Shown here: piece after piece, positions 52,473 to 61,029 of the stretch
Layout: each line of letters begins with the position of its first letter
Position numbering within the stretch: the first letter of the stretch is position 1
Origin: Lentisphaerota bacterium
Lineage (GTDB): Bacteria; Verrucomicrobiota; Lentisphaeria; Victivallales; Victivallaceae
NCBI GenBank assembly: GCA_015061545.1
Contig: SUWJ01000013.1
Span: forward strand, 1-64,000
Direction of reading: 5' to 3'
DNA length: 64,000 nucleotides
Program-made: the position numbers and the translations under genes
Notes under the pieces: generated by a model
What the model saw: only the letters and a program-made list of their open reading frames with translations
What the model was told of the DNA's origin: nothing
The model's database searches: none

Positions 52473-53564
52473 ATGTTATACTATTTATCCAATTTCAGCA
52501 ACAGCCCGGAATGGGGGTTCCTCAGACTTTTCAACTATGTGAGTTTCCGGGCGGGCGGAGCCGGCATAATGGCATTTCTGCTGGTGATTCTGCTGGGACC
52601 GTACACCGTCAGGGTTTTGAAAAATTTCCGCGCAACTGCCCCCAGCCGATACGGCGGCGTAATCGAAGAATTTGTAGATGCGCAAAAGGATAAGACCCCC
52701 AGCATGGGCGGAGTGCTGATAATCTTCGGGATCGTTGTATCGGCGCTCTGCTGGATGAAAACTCAGGAGCTTATGCTGATTCTGGTGGGTTCCACGCTGC
52801 TGCTGGGGTTGCTGGGATTTGCGGACGACTTTGCCAAAGTAGCCTACCGCCGACGGGACGGGATCCCGGGCAAAGTAAAGCTGCTGGGGCAGTTTATGGT
52901 GGCAGGGGCAGCGGTTACATGGCTGTACTATCTGCCGGGTTTTGCGGGGAATATGGCGGATTTGAATTTGCCGTTTTTCAGCAAGCCGGTGCTGTGCAGC
53001 GCGTGGGTATCAGTTATTTCGGTAGTGGCGATCGTTGGTGCCAGCAATGCGGTGAATCTGACCGACGGTAAAGACGGTCTTTCCACCGGGTGTATGATCT
53101 TTGCCACAATCGCTTACGCGGTGATGGCGTATTTAAGCGGGCACAAGGTTTTTGCCGAATATCTGCTGATTCCCTTTATTCCCGGTGCCAGCGAAGCGGT
53201 GGTTTTTGCTGCGGCGGTCATCGGTGCGTGCATCGGCTTTCTCTGGCACAACTGCCATCCGGCAAGTATGTTTATGGGCGATACGGGCAGTTTGGCGCTG
53301 GGAGGGATCATCGGTTTGCTGTCGGTGCTGGTTCGGCAGGAATTTCTGCTGTTTCTGGTGGGGGGAGTGTTTGTTATGGAAATCGTGTCGGTCATGATCC
53401 AGGTGCCAGTATTCAAACTCACGGGCAAGCGGGTATTTCTCTGCACGCCGATCCATCACCACTTTGAAAAACTGGGCTGGACGGAAACGCAGATCGTAGT
53501 GCGCTTCTGGATTCTGGCAGGTGTCTTTGCGCTGCTGGCGCTGGCTACGCTGAAACTGCGCTGA
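52473..53564 (+). CDS. mraY: phospho-N-acetylmuramoyl-pentapeptide transferase
   Basis: Transfers phospho-MurNAc-pentapeptide to undecaprenyl phosphate, making lipid I. The 363-aa, ten-helix membrane protein has all family motifs: KDKTPSMGGVLIIFG, LGFADDFAK with the Asp pair, NAVNLTDGKDGLSTG, HNCHPASMFMGDTGSLALGG and the HHHFEKLGWTE loop. GCGGAG lies 6 bases before ATG 52473. It stands alone, flanked by a terminator upstream and recD2 convergent downstream, rather than inside the usual mur/fts cluster. Confidence 0.97.
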   Translation: MLYYLSNFSNSPEWGFLRLFNYVSFRAGGAGIMAFLLVILLGPYTVRVLKNFRATAPSRYGGVIEEFVDAQKDKTPSMGGVLIIFGIVVSALCWMKTQELMLILVGSTLLLGLLGFADDFAKVAYRRRDGIPGKVKLLGQFMVAGAAVTWLYYLPGFAGNMADLNLPFFSKPVLCSAWVSVISVVAIVGASNAVNLTDGKDGLSTGCMIFATIAYAVMAYLSGHKVFAEYLLIPFIPGASEAVVFAAAVIGACIGFLWHNCHPASMFMGDTGSLALGGIIGLLSVLVRQEFLLFLVGGVFVMEIVSVMIQVPVFKLTGKRVFLCTPIHHHFEKLGWTETQIVVRFWILAGVFALLALATLKLR

Positions 53565-53618
53565 TTTTCTTCAGGATGCGGCTGAAAACGGAACTCTTGA
53601 TTCCGCCTTCAGAACTCT

Positions 53619-55805
53619 TTATAAATCGCGCTTGACGCTCTTTATACGTTTAAGCAGCTGAGTGTAGCGCAGTTCTTTGCGGCTGTCGGCAATTGCCATT
53701 TCCATAGCTTTGCGGCTGCCGACGATTATCAGCAGCTCTTTAGCGCGGGTCATAGCGGTATAAAGCAAATTGCGCCCCAGCATCATATAGTGCTGGGTCA
53801 ACAGCGTGATTATTACAGCGGGGAACTCGCAGCCCTGGGATTTATGCACCGTAACGGCGTAGGCGTGAACCAGTTCGCTGAACTCATCGGCAGTATATTT
53901 TATCAGCCGCTCGCTGTCAAAACGTACCGCGATCACCCGTTCTTTGGCATTGACATAGCGGATAAAGCCCATATCGCCGTTGAAAACGTTTTTATCGTAA
54001 TTATTGCTGATCTGCATTACTTTGTCATCCAGCTTGAAGATGCGTTCGCCCACTTCCAGCTGATCTTTTCCGCCGCCGTTGAGCAGATTCTGCAATTCCT
54101 GATTCAAGCCGGCTGTACCGCATAAACCGCGATTCATCGGTGTCAGGATCTGTACCGCTTCCAGCGGGTCAAAGTGAAAACGTTCGGGGATCCGCAGCAA
54201 AAGTTTTTCCACCGTTTTGACTGCGGCAGCCGGATCATCCTGCTCGATCCAGTAAAAATCCCTCAATTCGCCGTTGGATTTATCGCTGGTCGCCAGCGGC
54301 AGCAATCCCTGATTCACCCGATGAGCATTGGTGATGATCAAGCTGTCGCTTTCCTGGCGGAAGATCTTAGTCAAACGGCAAACTTTGAAAAACGCGTCGC
54401 TTTCCAGCAGATCCGCCAGCACCCGCCCCGGTCCGACGGAAGGCAGCTGATCCGCATCGCCGATCAGCACCAGCGTACAACCGCTGCGCACCGCGCGGAA
54501 AAGCGCCAGCGCCAACGGCAGATCCAGCATGGACACTTCGTCCACCAGCAGCAGATCCACTTCCAGCGGTTTATCGCTGTTATACTGAAAATCATTACTT
54601 TCGGCATCGAATCCCAGCAAACGGTGCAGCGTTTTAGCTGTTTCGCCGGTAGCTTCGCTGAGCCGTTTGGCAGCTCTGCCTGTAGGAGCGGCAAGGCTCA
54701 AACGCAAGTTGGCGCGCTTTGCCCGACGGACGATTTCGCCCAGCACCGTAGTTTTACCCACCCCCGGCCCCCCGGTAATAATCACCAGCGGCGATTCGGC
54801 AACCGCTTCCACCGCTGCAAGCTGTTCATCGGATAACCTGAGATCTTTCCGCGGCGGAGATTTTTTCATAACTGCGGTGGAAAATTTCTTCATTGATCCC
54901 AGCCGCTGTATCTGCAACGGCAGTTCACATTCGTATTTATAAAGATAGGGCAGATAAGCCATCTTGTCATCAATTATGATCCGATGCTTATCCAGAGCGT
55001 AAGCCAGCGCCTGCATGGCGGCAACCTCGTTGACTTGCAACAAATTGCCGATCTCCTGCAAAAGTACTTCCTGCGGGCAGCAGCAATGCCCCCGCAGGGT
55101 TTGACTCTCCAGCGCAAAAACGGCTCCCGCCAGCAGCCGTTCAGGAGAATCAGGCGCAATGCCCAGACTGCCGGCGATCTGATCGGCGCGGGCAAAGCCG
55201 ATCCCATCGACATCCTGCGCCAATTTGTATGGATTGTTCCTTACAACTTGCGCAGCGTTATCGCCATAGCGTCGGAAAAGCCGCGCACAATATGCCGCAG
55301 ATATGCCCAATCCCTGCAGAAAAATCGCGCTGTTGCGTCGATCGCCATACTGTTTCCATGCCTCGCGGATCGTGGCAACTTTTTTCATCCCCAGCTTGGG
55401 TATTTCGCGCAGGCGGTTGGGGTGATTGGTAAGAATATCGGCAGTTTTTTCGCCGAAGTAATCCACGATCGCCGCGGCGGTTTTGCTGCCGATCCCGGGG
55501 ATAATGCCTGAGCAGAGAAAGCGCTTCAGCCCCGCCTGACTTTCGGGCAACACCACCGAAATAAGATTGGTCTTGAACTGTCTGCCATACTCAGGATGCT
55601 CGACCCAGCGACCGCTGCAGGCAACAAACTCGCCCTCGGCAATTCCCACGGCAGTACCGCAGACAGTTTCGTTTTTACGTTCAGGCGTCAGAATACGAAC
55701 CACGCAATACTGATTATCAGGATTGATAAAAAGTATCTTTTCCACCTCGCCGGAAAGTTTTTCCATACCTTCCGGCGGGATTTGCTCCGCATCCTGACCG
55801 AACAT
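53619..55805 (-). CDS. recD2: RecD2-type helicase
   Basis: A 728-aa superfamily 1B 5'-3' DNA helicase of the RecD2/TraA type found in bacteria without RecBCD. The N-terminal domain has an OB-like start and tandem helix-hairpin-helix motifs (GIIPGIGSKTAAAIVDYFGE, IPKLGMKKVATIREAW, VDGIGFARADQIAG). The helicase core carries Walker A ITGGPGVGKTTVLGEI, PTGRAAKRLSEATG, LLVDEVSMLD, IGDADQLPSVGPGRVLADLL, KIFRQ and the C-terminal VTVHKSQGCEFPAVI with YTAMTRAKELL. The ATG follows the stop of the preceding gene by one base, so the two are coupled. Confidence 0.95.
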   Translation of the reverse strand: MFGQDAEQIPPEGMEKLSGEVEKILFINPDNQYCVVRILTPERKNETVCGTAVGIAEGEFVACSGRWVEHPEYGRQFKTNLISVVLPESQAGLKRFLCSGIIPGIGSKTAAAIVDYFGEKTADILTNHPNRLREIPKLGMKKVATIREAWKQYGDRRNSAIFLQGLGISAAYCARLFRRYGDNAAQVVRNNPYKLAQDVDGIGFARADQIAGSLGIAPDSPERLLAGAVFALESQTLRGHCCCPQEVLLQEIGNLLQVNEVAAMQALAYALDKHRIIIDDKMAYLPYLYKYECELPLQIQRLGSMKKFSTAVMKKSPPRKDLRLSDEQLAAVEAVAESPLVIITGGPGVGKTTVLGEIVRRAKRANLRLSLAAPTGRAAKRLSEATGETAKTLHRLLGFDAESNDFQYNSDKPLEVDLLLVDEVSMLDLPLALALFRAVRSGCTLVLIGDADQLPSVGPGRVLADLLESDAFFKVCRLTKIFRQESDSLIITNAHRVNQGLLPLATSDKSNGELRDFYWIEQDDPAAAVKTVEKLLLRIPERFHFDPLEAVQILTPMNRGLCGTAGLNQELQNLLNGGGKDQLEVGERIFKLDDKVMQISNNYDKNVFNGDMGFIRYVNAKERVIAVRFDSERLIKYTADEFSELVHAYAVTVHKSQGCEFPAVIITLLTQHYMMLGRNLLYTAMTRAKELLIIVGSRKAMEMAIADSRKELRYTQLLKRIKSVKRDL

Positions 55806-55806
55806 C

Positions 55807-57246
55807 TTACATATTGTCCAGCAGCTGCGTAAAGTTGCAGACTGCTTCCTCCAGCGAGCCGGGGTAAGCCGCCCCGCCGCCGAGGGTCATAAAGCCGCTG
55901 AAGTTGTGACAGCGCATGATCGACACCAGTTCTTTGACTTCCGCATTACCGCCTGCCAGCACCGTCGGACGGCCGTCCCAGGTCATATCCGCCAGATCCA
56001 GCTGCACCGTGCTGCGGATAAAGCGACCGCGTTTGTAGGAAAGCAGGAAGGGATTTTCTCCTGCGATCACAAAGTTGGCGGGATTGAAGACCATGCCGTA
56101 AGTTATTGCCGCGGTGGTACGGTGGCGGTTCAGCTTGGCGGCAGCACGGGCGGCACCCTGATTGGTGTTGTAATAAGCCACATCCAGCCCCGCATTGGCA
56201 GCCGCCTGGGCAGCAGAATAGCTGTCGTTCAACGGCAGGATCAATCTGCCGATACCCAAGGCTACCGACAAGTCAATAATGCGCTGGGCGTCTTCGGGGA
56301 CGCTGAAAATACGGGCGGCGCTGATGGCAATATTTTCGCTGTTGAACTGTTCGATCCAGGCGGCAAGTTTTTCCTGCGGATATTTATACCACGGTTTGCC
56401 CTGAATAAAGTCAAGTTCCACATATTCCAGCCCGCAGCGCTGCAGATTTTCGATCATTTCAGGCACATAACGGCCTGCCAGACGGCTGCTGGCAGAGAGC
56501 CGGAACGACTCCTTGCGGATACGGTCGCAGAAGATCGCCGCCCGCTGACGGACGCAATCGGCACACTCCGGATTGTCGCAAAGTACAAACGCCGGATCAC
56601 TGCTGCCCACCGCCAGCGAGATTTCATAAAGTTCCCGCGCCTTGATCAAACGCACTTCGGCATTGCCGATACGGGATTTGGTCATAGCAGGTTCCAGCAG
56701 CGGATCCAACCCGATAAAATCGCGGTGGGGCCCCGGATAGAACTTCCAGCTCTTGGTGACTTCTTCCCCTTCAGGGGTGGTAAAAGTGCGCGTAGCCGTA
56801 TTCATATAAGGCAGTTCCAGCAGCGCTTCCACGCTGTGCAGCGTGGTATTGCGATCCTGATCCACCCCCAGCAGACAGATATAGCCGTCGCGTTCAGCAA
56901 TGCGGGTATAAGGCGTGTCGTGTCCGTGAGCAGTTTCGGCTTTCCAATGGTCGCGGCAGAGTTCTTCCGCATCTTTCCCGATTGCCGCCAGCGTACCGAC
57001 CGGACAGGGGCTGATAACCGCATTTTCCCGATTTTTCACTTCGTCAGTCAAAATACCCAGCGCGCCGAATACCGGCACCAGCAGCGTACCATCCTCGCCG
57101 ATAACATCCAGAAATGCGTCAATTACCGTTGCAGGCCCGCCGTTGACCTGACCCAGACTGACCAGCGAGCTGTGCAGCAGCACAATATCGCCCTGCGCCA
57201 AGCCCAAATCCTGCAAACCTTTTACAATATCACTTTTATTCAGCAT
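55807..57246 (-). CDS. AAC(3)-like acyltransferase fused to a TIM-barrel domain
   Basis: A 479-aa two-domain protein. Residues 1 to about 265 match the aminoglycoside N3-acetyltransferase (Antibiotic_NAT) fold: GDIVLLHSSLVSLGQVNGGP, AFLDVIGEDGTLLVPVFG, CPVGTLAAIG, HGHDTPYTRIAERDGYICLLGVD and the following NTTLHSVE. Residues about 270-479 look like a sugar phosphate isomerase/epimerase TIM barrel (GLEYVELDF, IAISAARIFSVPEDAQRIID, RLILPLNDSYSAAQAAANAG). Relatives of this acyltransferase fold also act on small amines and sugar nucleotides, so drug resistance should not be assumed. RBS AAAGGAG. Cotranscribed with recD2. Confidence 0.8.
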   Translation of the reverse strand: MLNKSDIVKGLQDLGLAQGDIVLLHSSLVSLGQVNGGPATVIDAFLDVIGEDGTLLVPVFGALGILTDEVKNRENAVISPCPVGTLAAIGKDAEELCRDHWKAETAHGHDTPYTRIAERDGYICLLGVDQDRNTTLHSVEALLELPYMNTATRTFTTPEGEEVTKSWKFYPGPHRDFIGLDPLLEPAMTKSRIGNAEVRLIKARELYEISLAVGSSDPAFVLCDNPECADCVRQRAAIFCDRIRKESFRLSASSRLAGRYVPEMIENLQRCGLEYVELDFIQGKPWYKYPQEKLAAWIEQFNSENIAISAARIFSVPEDAQRIIDLSVALGIGRLILPLNDSYSAAQAAANAGLDVAYYNTNQGAARAAAKLNRHRTTAAITYGMVFNPANFVIAGENPFLLSYKRGRFIRSTVQLDLADMTWDGRPTVLAGGNAEVKELVSIMRCHNFSGFMTLGGGAAYPGSLEEAVCNFTQLLDNM

Positions 57247-57357
57247 AAAAAACTCCTTTTATTCGGGTTAAGAATGTTTGACTATACAATAGCATTGCAA
57301 AGAGTTATTTCAAACCCGCTGCAGCATCAAATTGCTATTTTCGCAGCTTTTTCAGCC

Positions 57358-58530
57358 TCAAAACCGCTGCAGTTCTCTGCGTAATTTGCTCATTGCCGTT
57401 TCCAGCATCTTCCGCGGCATCCCGATCGCCAGCCGGAAGTGGTGCTGCAAACCGTGATAATTGTGTATATCACTCGTATCGTAATAATGGCCCGGGTCGG
57501 CAATTATCCCCGCCCTGGCAAGCATGGCGGTCAATTCCTCTGTATTCAGTTTAAGCTGACTGCAATCCACCCAAAGCAGAAATGATGCCTGCGGCCGCAC
57601 GGCAAAAACGGGCAAATCCTGCAAATATTCCATTGCCAGATCCACATTTTTATCCAGATAAGCGATCAACCCGTCGGCATAAGCTCCGCATTGACGGTAA
57701 GCGGTGGTCTGGGCGATCAGCGAAAAAAGCGGCGGACGCCCGCACTCGTGCCCGAATTCGTAAAGTTTCTCCCGCACCCGCTGCCGCAGCTTGGAGTCGG
57801 CAATCACCGCCGACCCGATATGACAGCCGCCCAGATTAAAGGTTTTGGAGCCGGAAAAGACGGTGATAACCCGCTCCTGCATATCAGGCAGATCCGCCAG
57901 CACAATATGGGTATTGCCGGGCAGGATCAAATCGCGGTGGATCTCGTCGCTGATAACGGTCACCGAATATTTTATAACCAGCGAGCTGAGTGTTTCCAGC
58001 TCGTTACGCGTCCATACCCGCCCGGTGGGGTTATGAGGCGAACAAAGCATCATAACCTTGACGCCGCTTTTAAAATGCTGTTCGATATCTTCAAAGTCAA
58101 AAGTGTAATTGCCGTCGGCAGTACGCAAAAGATCGCTGACGCACCCGATTCTGCCCTGCATGGAAGCGCTGCGGATGGATGGCGTATGCAGCGGTCTGAC
58201 CACCAGCACCCGATCCCCCGCCTGAGTCAAGGCATACATACTGCAGCGCATCGTGTTCAGCACCCCGGGAGTAGCCAGCAAGTGATCGTAAGGAATCTCC
58301 GAACCGTGGCGTTTTCTGCACCAGTCAATAACTGCATTGTAATCTTCTTCCACCATCATAGTATAGCCGTAATTGGCTGCATCGACCCGCCGATGCAGCG
58401 CTTGCTGAACTTCCTCAGGAGCAGCAAATTCCATATCGGCAATGGACATCGGCAGAAGATCGTCCCCCACATTCAAATATTTACAGGCGTTCAAATTGCG
58501 CCGCGGAACTGCGTAATCAAAATTATACAT
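57358..58530 (-). CDS. MalY/PatB-type PLP-dependent C-S lyase or aminotransferase
   Basis: A 390-aa fold-type I PLP enzyme of the MalY/PatB (cystathionine beta-lyase-like) subfamily. The N-terminal LPMSIADMEFAAPEEVQQAL is diagnostic, followed by RRVDAANYGYTMMVEEDYNA, LLATPGVLNTM, CSPHNPTGRVWTRNEL, VISDEIHRDL and the PLP lysine in VFSGSKTFNLGGCHIGSAVI. These enzymes release ammonia, pyruvate and a thiol from cystathionine or cysteine conjugates. GGGAGG precedes ATG 58530; the longer frame runs into the promoter region. Confidence 0.92.
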   Translation of the reverse strand: MYNFDYAVPRRNLNACKYLNVGDDLLPMSIADMEFAAPEEVQQALHRRVDAANYGYTMMVEEDYNAVIDWCRKRHGSEIPYDHLLATPGVLNTMRCSMYALTQAGDRVLVVRPLHTPSIRSASMQGRIGCVSDLLRTADGNYTFDFEDIEQHFKSGVKVMMLCSPHNPTGRVWTRNELETLSSLVIKYSVTVISDEIHRDLILPGNTHIVLADLPDMQERVITVFSGSKTFNLGGCHIGSAVIADSKLRQRVREKLYEFGHECGRPPLFSLIAQTTAYRQCGAYADGLIAYLDKNVDLAMEYLQDLPVFAVRPQASFLLWVDCSQLKLNTEELTAMLARAGIIADPGHYYDTSDIHNYHGLQHHFRLAIGMPRKMLETAMSKLRRELQRF

Positions 58531-58648
58531 AGTACCTCCCAGACTTTGAATATGATATACTTTCAATAATATAACCGTCAAGGCTCTTTTTGCAACTGTC
58601 TGCAGCAACATCCCGGCAAGAAAAGCATTGATTTTTCTCTCGTGCTGA

Positions 58649-58676
58649 TTGACAAGCACGCTGGTTGTGCTATCTT
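58649..58676 (+). promoter_or_regulatory. promoter with palindromic -35 region
   Basis: TTGACA (58649-58654), a 16-base spacer and TATCTT (58671-58676). The -35 is embedded in the inverted repeat CGTGCT-N8-AGCACG (58641-58660), a possible operator for the gene starting at 58730. Confidence 0.55.
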
Positions 58677-58729
58677 AAGAACAAAACAGCGTATCTGTAG
58701 ATTATCTGCAAACAAAAAGGTGATAAATT

Positions 58730-59737
58730 ATGAGTTTCAGAATCGGCATCTGGGATCATTGCCGCTATATAATCAACCGCGAAAAACCTTACGAAGAGAT
58801 GGTAAACTACATGGAAAGAATGCGACGGGCGGGAGTTACGCTGCTGAATATCTATCTGCCCGAAGTACCGTCGCTGGATGATTACTGCCGCGCCGCCGCC
58901 GTTTGCGGTATGCAAGTGGAAGCACGGATAACCCCCGCCTGGGCAGCTCAAGATATTGTATGCCGCACCTTGAACGAATCGGAATGGGCGCAAATGGAAG
59001 CTGAATACGGCATCAAAATCTCCGGGCCTTGCGGGAATCACCCCGAAAACCGGAAAAAATTTATTCAACGCGCTCAAACGCTGGCAGAACAGTATCAGGG
59101 CAGGATCCACGCCATTCATCTGGATTTTATCCGCAACGACAACGCGTTACTGCTGCTGGATTACCCCTGCCGCTGCGAAGCGTGCCAACAGCTTTACGAA
59201 CGCTTTTTCGGCACGCGCGATCTGAATAAAGAGTTGCTCAAATTGCCCGCCGTAAGCTACAAACTGCTGGCGCTGCGCAACGAAAATGTCAGCCGCACGC
59301 TGCGGGCAATGCGCACATTGACTCAAGCCCATAAGCTGGATCTGACCATCGCCGCCCGTGCCAATTACATCAATAGTGCCGATATAACTGCGCCGCCGGT
59401 CTGGGGATTGGGCCCCGCGGTGCTGGAAGGGCAGGACTGGGTGCAATGGCTGGACGAACAGCTTATTGATCGGGCATATCCGATGAATTATCATACCAAT
59501 ATGGAGCCATTCTGCTCGCTGGTAAACGATTATCTGCGGATGCTGCAGGATAAAGCCTTCAGCGCGCTGCACGTCGGGGTGGGCATTTCCAGTTCCATGG
59601 GCGAAAATCCGCCCGAAGAAGTTGCCAAACGACTGGACGTCTTGAAAAATGCCAATCTGCCGGGAGCTATGCTCTTCAATAAAACCAATATTTACAGCAA
59701 TGATTACTGTCAGGTAATAAAAGATTTTGCCGGATAA
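58730..59737 (+). CDS. TIM-barrel glycoside-hydrolase-like protein
   Basis: A 335-aa cytoplasmic protein without signal peptide. It starts FRIGIWDHCRYI and continues with VTLLNIYLPEVPS, GMQVEARITPAWA, HAIHLDFIRND and a Cys cluster YPCRCEACQQLYERFFGTRD typical of several uncharacterised GH-like families, then LTIAARANY, RAYPMNYHTNMEPFC and LHVGVGISSS. The His-x-Asp and the NYHTNMEPF strand end fit a (beta/alpha)8 active site. Reaction unknown. AAAGG lies 9 bases before the ATG. Confidence 0.65.
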   Translation: MSFRIGIWDHCRYIINREKPYEEMVNYMERMRRAGVTLLNIYLPEVPSLDDYCRAAAVCGMQVEARITPAWAAQDIVCRTLNESEWAQMEAEYGIKISGPCGNHPENRKKFIQRAQTLAEQYQGRIHAIHLDFIRNDNALLLLDYPCRCEACQQLYERFFGTRDLNKELLKLPAVSYKLLALRNENVSRTLRAMRTLTQAHKLDLTIAARANYINSADITAPPVWGLGPAVLEGQDWVQWLDEQLIDRAYPMNYHTNMEPFCSLVNDYLRMLQDKAFSALHVGVGISSSMGENPPEEVAKRLDVLKNANLPGAMLFNKTNIYSNDYCQVIKDFAG

Positions 59738-59805
59738 AATAACTGCGGTAAAGCTCCAATTATACGCGCGGCAGACTTCTCACTTTGTTTTTTTGCTCAG
59801 AAAAT

Positions 59806-59838
59806 AAAAAACGGCAACAACTGCTGTTACCGTTTTCA
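59806..59838 (-). terminator. terminator of the tRNA cluster
   Basis: ACGGCAACA pairs with TGTTACCGT (one mismatch) over a 5-base loop, with an A-run before it that reads as TTTTTTATTTT on the minus strand after the hairpin. Confidence 0.8.
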
Positions 59839-59848
59839 AATCAAAAGA

Positions 59849-59933
59849 TGGTGGCTGGAGGTGGATTCGAACCACCGAAAGCATCGCTAGCAGATTTACA
59901 GTCTGCCCTCTTTGACCGCTCGAGAATCCAGCC
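59849..59933 (-). tRNA. tRNA-Tyr (GTA)
   Basis: Minus-strand fold: acceptor GGCTGGA/TCCAGCC, anticodon stem GCAGA/TCTGC with loop CTGTAAA, anticodon GTA, a long variable arm (TAGCGATGCTTTCGG region), T-arm GGTTCGAATCC, discriminator A and encoded CCA. Last of three tRNAs in the cluster. Confidence 0.97.
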
Positions 59934-59957
59934 GGAATATAATCTCAGGGGAGGCAC

Positions 59958-60031
59958 TGGAGCGGGTAACGGGAGTCGAACCCGTATATCCAGCTTGGAA
60001 GGCTGGTGCACAGCCGTTATGCCATACCCGC
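59958..60031 (-). tRNA. tRNA-Gly (TCC)
   Basis: Acceptor GCGGGTA/TACCCGC, anticodon stem CCAGC/GCTGG with loop CTTCCAA, anticodon TCC, T-arm GGTTCGACTCC, discriminator T, encoded CCA. Middle of the three-tRNA transcript. Confidence 0.97.
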
Positions 60032-60081
60032 AAAAGATTTCAAGAATCTTGGAGTCTTTATGACACCCTGAATTTTTAAGA

Positions 60082-60166
60082 TGGTACCGACGGAGGGAGT
60101 CGAACCCTCATTCCTCGCGGAACACGGACCTGAACCGTGCGCGTCTGCCAATTCCGCCACGTCGGC
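60082..60166 (-). tRNA. tRNA-Leu (CAG)
   Basis: Acceptor GCCGACG with CGTCGGT (one G-U pair), anticodon stem CACGG/CCGTG with loop TTCAGGT, anticodon CAG, long variable arm (TTCCGCGAGGAA), T-arm GGTTCGACTCC, discriminator A, encoded CCA. First of the cluster. Confidence 0.97.
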
Positions 60167-60205
60167 TTACCAAAACAACACTGCACCGTTTGGTGCATGG
60201 TACTT

Positions 60206-60233
60206 AATATATAACAAAGCGGAAGATTTGCAA
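60206..60233 (-). promoter_or_regulatory. promoter of the tRNA cluster
   Basis: Minus strand: TTGCAA (60228-60233), a 16-base spacer and TATATT (60206-60211), about 40 bases before tRNA-Leu. A small hairpin TGCACC/GGTGCA lies between. Confidence 0.6.
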
Positions 60234-60314
60234 ATTTTTTACAGCTGATTTTTTAAAAATTCCTCTGAAAAACCGCTAAATCGCACCTTTTCCCCCTTAC
60301 CCCTGCGCTCTGCA

Positions 60315-60349
60315 CGGACAAAAACGGACAAAAACGGACACATACTGAC
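60315..60349 (+). repeat. left 10-bp-period iteron array
   Basis: CGGAC begins at 60315, 60325 and 60335, and CTGAC at 60345: four iterons with exact 10-base spacing separated by AAAAA-type spacers. The array stands directly before the ATG of the broken four-helix gene and is inverted relative to 60762-60786. Confidence 0.85.
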
Positions 60350-60858
60350 ATGGAAGACAAAGAACAGCTTTTATTCCACCACGGTGGCTACCGCAACTGA
60401 AATCTTTTCAACTGGCACAGCTCTGCTTTGATATTACCGTCCGTTTTGTTGAACTCTATATCCCTCCGAAGTCCCGAAGCACGGATCAAATGGTACAGGC
60501 AGCGCGTTCCGGAGTTCAGAATATTGCGGAAGGATCGGTCGCTTCGGCAACAAGCAAGCGTACCGAATTAAAGTTGACCAATGTTGCACGGGCTTCGCTG
60601 GAAGAGCTGCGCCTTGATTATGAAGATTATCTGCGTCAGCACGCCATAACAGTTTGGAGCAAAGAACATCCGCTTACTCAGGAATTTATCCGCCGCCGCA
60701 TAAGCTCAATGGAAAATTTCAGAAATTTTATCCAATGGGCAAAACTTCATGATTCTGCAATGTCCGTAAAAGTCTGTATTTGTCCGTTTTCTGCATTGTC
60801 ATATCCCCTTAACTTTTTCTTTGTCGGCCATGGCGGTCAGTTGCCCAATCTGGAATGA
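60350..60858 (+). pseudogene. four-helix-bundle protein gene, frameshifted and truncated
   Basis: The reading starts at ATG 60350 (MEDKEQLLFHHGGYRN) and hits TGA at 60398. One base back the frame continues as LKSFQLAQLCFDITVRFVEL and DQMVQAARSGVQNIAEGSVA, then TELKLTNVARASLEELRLDY. This is the 23S rRNA IVS-type (bIVP) four-helix-bundle family, whose intact members read HGGYR-LKSFQ without a break, so one base is missing at about 60394-60397. After AKLHDSAM the protein leaves the family and runs into the iteron array and a duplicated block, so the 3' part is also lost. The context is not slippery, which argues against programmed frameshifting; a sequencing error would explain the first lesion only. 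Confidence 0.8.
60762..60827. repeat. right iteron array plus 66-bp duplicated block
   Basis: GTCCG at 60762, GTCTG at 60772 and GTCCG at 60782 again have a 10-base period and are inverted relative to the left array (19 of 25 bases pair). The array with its right flank up to 60827 is repeated at 62608-62673 with only a few substitutions. On the minus strand the flank ends a frame reading DKEKVKGI-stop, matching the DKENVKGI-stop end of the 62645 gene. Confidence 0.85.
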
Positions 60859-60968
60859 TTTTTGCCAAAACCTACAATGAAAGCGACAGTATTGTCCCGA
60901 AACAAATCATCCACGCCAGTCCGAACATCGCTCCTGACCGGGGGGACTTCCGCATAAAGAAACGGTAA
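60855..60968 (+). CDS. 37-codon ORF, doubtful
   Basis: ATG 60855 to TAA 60968 gives MIFAKTYNESDSIVPKQIIH and 17 more residues ending basic. There is no RBS and no recognised family. It may be a remnant of deleted genes between the four-helix pseudogene and the next gene. Confidence 0.15.
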   Translation: MIFAKTYNESDSIVPKQIIHASPNIAPDRGDFRIKKR

Positions 60969-61029
60969 AAGAATTTTTTGCGTTTATAGTGTTTTAAAGG
61001 TTTATTTTTCATAAATAATTTTCCTTATA

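Noticed and set aside
55807-57246. aminoglycoside resistance gene
   Set aside because: Only the fold pattern supports it; the fused TIM barrel and chromosomal context point elsewhere, so it is annotated as AAC(3)-like only.
60315-60349. CRISPR-like repeats
   Set aside because: The 10-base period with 5-base repeats is far too short, and there are no cas genes.
60350-60858. programmed frameshift in the four-helix gene
   Set aside because: The site before the TGA has no slippery heptamer and no downstream pseudoknot is evident; the 3' truncation also points to a decayed gene.
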